Shown piece by piece: positions 57,242-64,000 of a DNA stretch of 64,000 nucleotides. The translations under genes were made by a program, and so were the position numbers. Numbering within the stretch: the stretch's first letter is position 1; each line of letters opens with the position of its first letter. This DNA comes from Mytilinidion resinicola (taxonomy: Eukaryota; Ascomycota; Dothideomycetes; Mytilinidiales; Mytilinidiaceae). The stretch spans positions 1,344,593 to 1,408,592 of the forward strand of contig NW_022985448.1 of NCBI RefSeq assembly GCF_010093595.1, read 5' to 3'. The notes beneath the pieces were generated by a model. That model had not been told where the DNA came from and did no database searches. It saw nothing but the letters and a program-made list of their open reading frames with translations.

Positions 57242-60200
57242 ATGATGCTCATCGATAATGTTGCGCGCCGAAGCAGCACTAGAGCGTTGAGGTTGATTTC
57301 CTCTCGCACCATACATTCTAGTCGTCACCTATCCCAAAACTTCTCTTACTCCTTGCTTGCTTCGCGTCCTGCAACGCGTGCATACGAGCCATTGGCGAGA
57401 TGCTATCCATCCATTTGTCGAAGGGGCGGAAAAACTAAATCTACAGTGCAATTTGACGACCTCTCTCTTGACGATTTACCTCAAGCCAGCATCACCGCAG
57501 GCCTGGAGAAGAGACCTGGAAAAGATGAAGTACCCGAATATCCAACCGTTGTCCAACAGGCGCGGAACAACATGCTCAGGTTTGGCCACTGCATTGTCCT
57601 TACCCGCGTTGGTGGCTTCTATGAGGTACTCACGAATCCGGCATCAATTTCGAAGATAGCTAATGATAGCTGAAGCTATTTTTCGACCATGCTGAAACTT
57701 ACGGACCTCTTATGAACTTGAAAGTTTCAAAACGGAAAGGCAGCACTGTGCCCATGGTATGAGGATGCAAACCATTTACATTACCGAGCTAAACAACGTT
57801 CAGGCTGGATTTCCTGCCCATCAACTCGAGCGCTTTCTCAAGATTTTGGTACAAGATTTGAACAAGTCTGTCGCCGTCAGCGAAGAAATCCCCAATGATG
57901 CTTCGAAAAAAGTCAAATCTGGAGAGCTCAAGTTTGACCGCAAAGTTACTCGCATCATCACACCCGGAACGTTGATTGATGAGAGTTTCATGGACCCCTG
58001 GAAGAACAATTACCTACTCAGCATTCATGTTGACCATGAAGCCCTCAAGTCTCTCGATCCTGTCCAAGATACGCCTGGTATGGACAAAGTACCCTCAGTA
58101 CTGAATCTGCCTCGAACAGAAGTGGGTCTGGCATGGGTTGACCTTTCAAGCGGGGACTTCCTTACGCAAAGTACGGATGTTGCCTCTCTACCATCGGCTG
58201 TTGCGCGAATCGGACCGCGTGAAATCATTCTGGACAGCAGCTTCAAAGACCAACGGGAATCACGCATTGTTTCCATGCTTCAAGAGGATGGTTATGTCAT
58301 CACTTATCAAGAGCCTCTAGGGCAAAAGCTCGCGCTTGCAGACTGGATTCCGATGCTCGAAGATGTGATAGAGGACTTTGATACGACGAATTTCAGCCCG
58401 GCAGAAGTGGCTGCTGGTGGATCTCTCCTACATTATGTTAATACGCAGCTACAAGGCTCGAAGGCGAGGTTGCAAGCTCCAATCAGCCACCAGCCTGAGA
58501 ATTTCATGAGTATCGACAGGAATAGCTTGAGAGCTTTGGAGATTCGAACGACGATGAGAGATGGACGACAGGAAGGCAGCTTGCTTCACACACTTAGGAA
58601 GACTGTGACGAAAAGCGGCACTCGCCTTCTGATCGAACGACTTAGTAAGTTTATCTCCTTCCTTTTGGGAAGGACAAGATTGAAAGAAAATACTGACTGC
58701 TCCTAGCTGAGCCTTCGATGTCTTTACCTGTCATCAATGATCGACTAGATCTAGTCGAAGAGATGCTAGAATACCCACAACTCCAGCAAGATCTCGTCAT
58801 CCAACTCCGCCGTACTTTCGACACTCTCAGGCTGGTTCAAAAGTTCTCGTTCGGCCGAGGTGATGCAGATGACCTTGTTGAGCTATCAAAAACGATTTTT
58901 AGGACTACGGACATCGCTAATCTGGTGGCGGAGCATTCGTCATCCCGTAACGCTATATCATTGGACGCTGAAGCAACCGAAGCTGATACACGCCGCCGAG
59001 GATGTCTTTCTTCGCTGTCTAACCGGTTTGATCTGGTGTCTCCAATGAAGCTTGCATCCCGGATCTTGGAAGCTATCGACGAAGACGGGTTGTCCGAGCG
59101 ACACAGGCTTGAAGATGACGAAAAGAGCGCAATAGCTGAGATGGCTCAAGACGTGCTCGGCCAAGAAGCCGGAGAGGAAGACTTGAAGCAAATGCCGAAG
59201 AAAATCCGACCAAAATCTAATGCCATAGCACCTAGCTTCAAAAGCGCAACTGACGGTAGAGATGACATCTGGATCATGAGACGAAGGTATGACCGTTCAT
59301 ATCATTTAAACGTCCGCAGTGACTAACCTCATGTAGCGCTAGTAAAAACCTGACCAAGTTACATGACGCTCTAGATCATCTCACTGGACAAAAGACAGAG
59401 CTTGAGTCCAACCTCAAGAAGAGGCTAGGTAGAAACTCCTCGTTCAACGATTCGACCAAAACTAATTTTCATAAGGTGCCGAAAGTCTAACGCTGAAATG
59501 GACCCCAAACCTCGGCCATATTTGTCATGTCAAGGGGAAGGATGTCGCACGTGCCGCGACTCAACTCACGAAGAGTGTCAGCAGCACCAAATCAACACGA
59601 TCGTTCCACCTTCTCGAATGGACGCACTTAGGAACGCAACTTGACGAGACAAGGTTTCGGATTCGATCAGAGGAGACTAGGGCACTAGGAGACCTTCGCG
59701 CGGAGGTGGTTCAGAACCTCGTGAAGTTGAGACGAAACGCTGCAGTGCTGGACGAGCTTGATGTCGCTTGCTCTTTTGCAGTGCTGGCTCTGGAGAAGAG
59801 TCTCGTTCGACCCATTTTGAATTCGGGGTAAATTGAATCGTATTTGCGTTTTGTTAATACTACAACTAACAGGCGGCAGTACGACACATAATATAGTTGG
59901 TGGAAGGCATCCAGTTGTTGAGGCTGGCCTTGGAGACCAAGGTCGTAATTTTACCTCCAACGACTGTGCAGTAGGAGAAGATGAACGTATTTGGCTGATC
60001 ACAGGGTGAGTCTAAACTTCTACAGCACCTAATAGATCCGAGTACACTTCTCTGCCACCGCTTGTGGTGCTTCGTAGTATTTTCAGGATCCTGAACGGGA
60101 GGGAAGTTTGGCATTTTGAGCAACTGGTAAACTCGTGATTCCACCCCAGGCAGTATCAGAAGGGTGTACACAAATAGAAGTTTGCTCCGTTGCACCAGAG

Positions 60201-60900
60201 AGCTAATCCGGTGCTCTAGGCCCAACATGGCCGGTAAAAGTACATTCCTTCGCCAGAATGCCCTCATATCGATCTTGGCCCAGACGGGATCCTTTGTCCC
60301 CGCGGAGTATGCAGAAATTGGATTGGTGGACAAGGTGTTCAGCAGAGTTGGCTCCGCAGACAACCTCTATCAAGACCAGTCAACCTTTATGGTGGAGATG
60401 CTTGAGACTGCTCAAATTCTCAAGCAGGCTACACCACGGTCCTTCGTAAGTCCGCTTTCCAGAGCCATATGAGAAAGCTCCTCACTTTGTCAGGTCATCA
60501 TGGACGAGGTCGGTCGCGGCACCACTCCTGAAGACGGCGTAGCAGTTGGCTACGCCTGTCTACATCATCTTCACAACGTGAATCAGTGCCGTGCGTTATT
60601 CGCGACCCATTTCCATGCGCTCGCCGATATGACTAAGGATTTCGAGTCGCTTGGTTGCTACAGCACGGACGTTGCCGAGGAACCTGATGGGACTTTCTCA
60701 TATGTTCACAGACTTCGGAAAGGCGTCAACAGGCGGTCTCATGCCTTGAAAGTAGCAAGGGTAGCCGGTATGTTCTCTCCTCTCACGGCGACGCGACTTC
60801 TCTAACGAAAGCATGGTCAGGACTCCCGGAAGAGGCAATTGAGATCGCCGCCAGAGTGTTATCCCAATCGATGCCGGCTCATCCTTCCACGACACGCTAG
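57242..60900 (+). CDS. MSH1: Mitochondrial DNA mismatch-repair MutS homolog Msh1, about 1011 aa
   Basis: MutS ATPase guarding mitochondrial DNA. Ten exons: 57242-57625, 57676-57756, 57804-58644, 58707-59286, 59337-59428, 59476-59827, 59880-60005, 60220-60445, 60494-60767, 60821-60900; total 3036 nt in phase. The Arg/Ser-rich N-terminus ([20 protein letters not shown]) is a mitochondrial targeting peptide. Mismatch-binding motif GGFYE then LFFDHAE; Walker [10 protein letters not shown] is built across a 214-bp intron (60006-60219); Walker [26 protein letters not shown]. Two acceptors are AAG (57675, 59475) rather than YAG; at 57676 the alternative TAG at 57669 would add Leu-Lys. Length agrees with yeast Msh1 (959 aa), with some extra N-terminal sequence. 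Confidence 0.94.
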
Positions 60901-61143
60901 AGCAAGCGCAATGTAAACACACTAGGACTTTATTTCTGAAAATCCGCACCCTTACTTTCTCCTTCCCTTCATCCCATTTTTCCACAGCTTAGCAAAACCG
61001 GCCTGTCTCATTACCACGACCTATCTCTTCACCGCGACCTGTCTCTTTGCAACGACCACGTAACACTTCGAAGCACCTCAAACGCCGGCAAGAGAGCGTA
61101 CACAAGCTACTCGACTCGCCCCGCCAGCATAGGCATTCGTCAA
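60901..61143. other. 3' flank of MSH1 and start of the duplicated leader
   Basis: No coding frame. It holds the first copy of the 48-bp direct repeat (61061-61108). Confidence 0.55.
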
Positions 61144-61448
61144 ATGGACCCTACCGTACTCCTTGGCTTCATTGTGTTCTCTTTGTTTGGCATCATAGCC
61201 GCGGTCCTACCCGCTGCCTGCCCAGGCCGTCGCGGTGGTCGTCGCAGTGGTCGTCCGTGGTTTATCATCTTTAACAGACATTTTCGTCGTTAATAGAGAT
61301 TGTCCCCACGCTGCTGACCCCTCCATCGCTCATTCATCATCACGGTCGGCAGCATAATCGATCGACTTACCTCTCATCTCTACACATTTTCACAACCGGT
61401 AAACACGTCGAAGCACCTCCAAGAGCGGCAAAAACGTGTACACAAGCC
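61061..61448. repeat. Diverged direct repeat (two copies of about 48 bp)
   Basis: Copy A 61061-61108 and copy B 61400-61448, both on the plus strand, share TCGAAGCACCTC, a GCGGCAA-like core and GTACACAAGC in the same order and spacing; they are about 339 bp apart. Each is followed 36-38 bp later by an ATG. Confidence 0.7.
61144..61293 (+). CDS. Possible small membrane peptide (49 aa)
   Basis: ATG 36 bp after repeat copy A. Product: one hydrophobic helix (VLLGFIVFSLFGIIAAVLPA), then a basic tail (RRGGRRSGR) and a second hydrophobic bit. Positive-inside topology would put the tail in the cytosol. No family is recognised. It is short enough to arise by chance; the matching arrangement after copy B is the only extra support. 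Confidence 0.3.
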   Translation: MDPTVLLGFIVFSLFGIIAAVLPAACPGRRGGRRSGRPWFIIFNRHFRR

Positions 61449-61485
61449 TTCAACCGGTCCCTTCTTACGCATCTAATCCCATTTC

Positions 61486-61698
61486 ATGATGTACAGCTGG
61501 TAATCGCACACGTGGAGCGTCACCGCCTTCGACTCGCTTTGGGGCCTTGTTTACTTCCTTTGGCTCCTCGTCCGCCTGGCAGTCTGCTGTTTCCTAAGCT
61601 GGTTTTCTGGTCTAATTTTCGATTCATTCAAATTGGCCTCATTGGATGGTAATCTTGCCGCCTCATTACCACCGTCAGACTGGCCTAAACTCCGTTAG
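61486..61698 (+). pseudogene. Second small membrane-peptide frame, interrupted by TAA
   Basis: ATG-ATG 37 bp after repeat copy B. The frame MMYSW stops at TAA (61501-61503), then continues in the same phase for about 64 codons to TAG 61698: SHTWSVTAFDSLWGLVYFLW then LLVRLAVCCFLSWFSGLIFD, a strong hydrophobic helix, and a soluble end (LPPSDWPKLR). The TAA overlaps GGTAATC, so an unseen intron start is possible. Unknown family. Confidence 0.3.
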
Positions 61699-61841
61699 AC
61701 AATCCTGGACTGACAGCAATTGGCAGATAGCTCGGACACCTTGAGGGCGCTCCTCCATCCGCAAACCAGCCTACCACGTGTCAGAATCAATCCCTTACCA
61801 CGACCTTCTTTCGTCGACGCCGCAAACTATCCCTGTCCAGC

Positions 61842-62354
61842 ATGACATCTTCCAAGTCTATCGACTCATCGCTTCCTTCACGCAGGGGAATTCGGACAGT
61901 ACCTCTACCCCCATTTCCACTAACGCCAACACAACCACCGCCTGCGGCCCCTCGTCTACCAACAATATCGCGCCTATGTATCAACAACATACTCTTGATA
62001 ACGTGGGACCGACGTTTCGTCAACCCTTGGACCACTAGCCACTCGCATTTTCTCCGCCAACTCTACTTTGCACCGTTCGAGCCAAAGGTCCCAGGACCAC
62101 TTACCAAGGAGGAGACTGATTATGTGGATTTCTTTGCTAAGTGGTGGCGTGAATCATTGCCTTGGCCAGAGATGCGTGATCCATATCGTGTCTTCCCGCA
62201 CCCATTCGATGTCGAGTCGGAACAGTCGCGGTGGCGTGAGCGGGTTGAAGAAACTGCTCGTCGCCAGAAGAGGAGGATAGCATTCAAGACGGGCGAGTTG
62301 GAAGACTTTGGCAAGAGGGTGTTTATGGGGAGAAAGAAGTTTCGCTCTCGTTAA
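61842..62354 (+). CDS. Hypothetical protein, 170 aa
   Basis: Single frame from ATG 61842. The N-terminal third is Ser/Pro-rich (PLPPFPLTPTQPPPAAP); the C-terminal half looks globular and charged: TKEETDYVDFFAKWWRESLP, MRDPYRVFPHPFDVESEQSR, then a helical basic end (RRQKRRIAFKTGELEDFGKR, FMGRKKFRSR). A FxKWWRxSLPWPEMRDPY block like this is unlikely by chance. No family recognised; a nuclear or nucleic-acid role is only suggested by the basic end. The true start may lie upstream in another exon, since an overlapping frame (61778-62038) is also open. Confidence 0.5.
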   Translation: MTSSKSIDSSLPSRRGIRTVPLPPFPLTPTQPPPAAPRLPTISRLCINNILLITWDRRFVNPWTTSHSHFLRQLYFAPFEPKVPGPLTKEETDYVDFFAKWWRESLPWPEMRDPYRVFPHPFDVESEQSRWRERVEETARRQKRRIAFKTGELEDFGKRVFMGRKKFRSR

Positions 62355-64000
62355 ACTGCTCTGTACTGTATTGCTTCTCATAATTCCCTTTCTGGCTTTG
62401 TAGGCGGCTTTTCTCTTTCAGCGGCATGGCATGGACGGAGTCATTGTTTTGTACTAGGCTAGGCGCGTGAATTTCCAATCTCAGCTCTTTCCAACACTGG
62501 TATCTGACGTCGTCTGAGGTGGCTTCGTGAGTTTACCGGCCGCCCAAAATGATCAACTTACATCCCGGTCAGGATCTTGGAAGCGTGTTGAGGGACCTCA
62601 GACAGCGGTAGACATTTGTACTCTAACTCTTGTCGCAGTACTGCGAGATTCTTTTTCAGGTTTCATCTATCGCGTACGGCGCATCTCACGTGACCTAAGT
62701 AAGAGCCACGTGCAAGCTTTTCTTTTCTACTATAAAAGATCTTCAGCCTCTAAATCTCAACTGCACAGGTCGGGAGCGGCATCGACTCTTTCAAAATCGC
62801 GGCTGTTGACTCTTGATGGAGTGCAGTGGTCGCTAGTTTGGGGTTCAAAAAGAGGCAGCATCAGATGCCTTGGAGGGGATCAAAATCCCACCAATGGAAC
62901 CCAGGCATGTCGGTGCTGCAAAAAATCGGAGGAGGTGACCACGGATGTTGCCGGGAGGTACTCCAGTTCGGCGTTGATCATCTCAAGTTCTCAGTACTGA
63001 CAGTCATCTTTCTAAGCCCTGCGTAGGAAAGTCTCACCGGTAAAGCCGATTTCCTACCTTCGCGAATGAGGACTTGGATCGGGCTCCAAAGGAGCTTCAC
63101 ATCATCACTGTTAGGGCTTTCAAGAGCGCCCCCCCCCTCCTCCTCCTCCTCCCGTTCCATTGCGAAGATGAACAATTTCAACACACGCTCCCGTTGACTC
63201 TTTCTTCGAGCATTTTGAACGTCTCGAGACGCGACCCAGCCTAACCCAGCTCCAGTCATTCCACAATTCGGAAGAGGACGTTGATATCCCCCCAAGCCAA
63301 TCCAACCCCGCTCCATTGACATCCATACGTCGCAGTCTTCTTTGTATCTCCCTCAACCCTCCCTCGTCCACCTCTGGAGAAGAAAACGAGAACGCGACGG
63401 AGGACGATGTTTTATACAGTTGGTCGGCACGTGAGTACGGTGACTAGCACATGACGCGATTCACTCATGCTTCGGGTCCAAAGGCTGCCGAGATGGGAAG
63501 TTGGGAAAGACACGTGAAGTCACGAGAGAACGTGACGAGGCTTGGATCTTTCGTAGAACAGCTTTCAGGTTGGGGGGGATTTCTTGGGCATGAGAGTTGG
63601 AAGGGTGGTTCGTCTTCAGAATGGAACGAGGGAAGTCTTCATGGAGTTGGTGTTCAACCACGCGAGACTTGGTTGGCCATGGAGTGCCCTGGGTCCGGTT
63701 TGGTTTTAAGCCTGGGAGATGCATTGCTGGATGGAGTTGGAGTCGGTGATTTAAAAGCACAGCGAGAGGTTGGAATGTGTTGGATTATGACAGCCACCTA
63801 CAGCAATCACTGCCGGTAGCAAACAGGGCTTTCATGAACATAATGTTCGCGTCCCATCAATGTTCAGATGCTACGGCCTGCAAACCAATAGAATGTGCGG
63901 AGGCGGGCAATTTAAGACACGCTGCTTAGCACCCTTTCGAAGCAGTGGTCTTCAGTACTATATTGCGCTTTCGAAGAACATACACTCCGTGAGTGCTTTT
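62355..64000. other. Terminal region, no convincing gene
   Basis: Short frames on both strands, none with domain character. A C9 run followed by (TCC)n lies at 63129-63153. A TATAAAA sequence near 62741 might be a promoter, but the frames behind it (62527-63026) are not convincing. Confidence 0.5.
63129..63153. repeat. Poly-C / (TCC)n microsatellite
   Basis: C9 followed by five TCC triplets; explains the Glu/Gly run in the antisense frame there. Confidence 0.85.

Noticed and set aside
1..64000. CRISPR array, IS element, plasmid origin or prophage
   Set aside because: This is intron-containing fungal nuclear DNA. No spaced repeats of CRISPR type were seen, and no transposase or reverse transcriptase reading frame was recognised.

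Overview
This window is nuclear DNA of a filamentous ascomycete (Pezizomycotina, most likely Dothideomycetes). Evidence: short introns of about 50-80 bp with GT..AG borders and CTAAY-type branch points, monocistronic genes on both strands, a HET-domain protein, a Rim15/Cek1-type PAS-kinase-receiver protein, a LIM-RhoGAP and a GH64 glucanase. Most exon joins below were found by reading across the splice sites and checking that phase and family motifs are kept, so several genes are larger than any single open frame.

Layout. 1-1456 is the 3' part of methylmalonate-semialdehyde dehydrogenase. 2781-3125 is a small charged hypothetical. 5245-11120 is a Rim15-like kinase behind a long leader. 12016-12512 (minus) is a small cysteine-ladder beta-solenoid-like gene broken by one base. 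13083-14234 is LanC-like. 15192-17489 is a seven-exon tyrosinase. 18472-19215 (minus) is RNA polymerase II subunit Rpb4. 20299-24290 is a LIM-RhoGAP (Lrg1 type). 26556-27287 (minus) is a one-TM protein with a PY motif.

27.8-46 kb is an accessory stretch rich in broken genes: a Ctr copper-transporter relic, an alpha/beta-hydrolase peptidase relic with two TGA codons, an intact HET protein, a four-exon membrane protein with a 16-nt exon, an APH-type kinase-fold protein, an F-box/ankyrin relic, two multi-TM genes (one of them the CDP-alcohol phosphotransferase CPT1/EPT1), a bilirubin-oxidase-like multicopper oxidase carrying two premature stops, and an unknown frameshifted relic.

46.9-62.4 kb returns to housekeeping content: a CaaX-ending hypothetical, a secreted GH64 beta-1,3-glucanase, the Hsp40 Ydj1 (CaaX end CASQ), cytosine deaminase Fcy1, uroporphyrinogen decarboxylase Hem12 divergently paired with mitochondrial MutS homolog Msh1, then two small TM reading frames behind a duplicated leader and a 170-aa hypothetical. 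The last 1.6 kb shows no convincing gene.

No operon-like co-function is evident. The main themes are copper biology (tyrosinase intact; multicopper oxidase and copper transporter dead), decay of dispensable genes by in-frame stops with the frame otherwise kept, and two unrecognised small-protein loci (12.0-12.5 kb and 61.1-61.7 kb) that are the best candidates for something undescribed.
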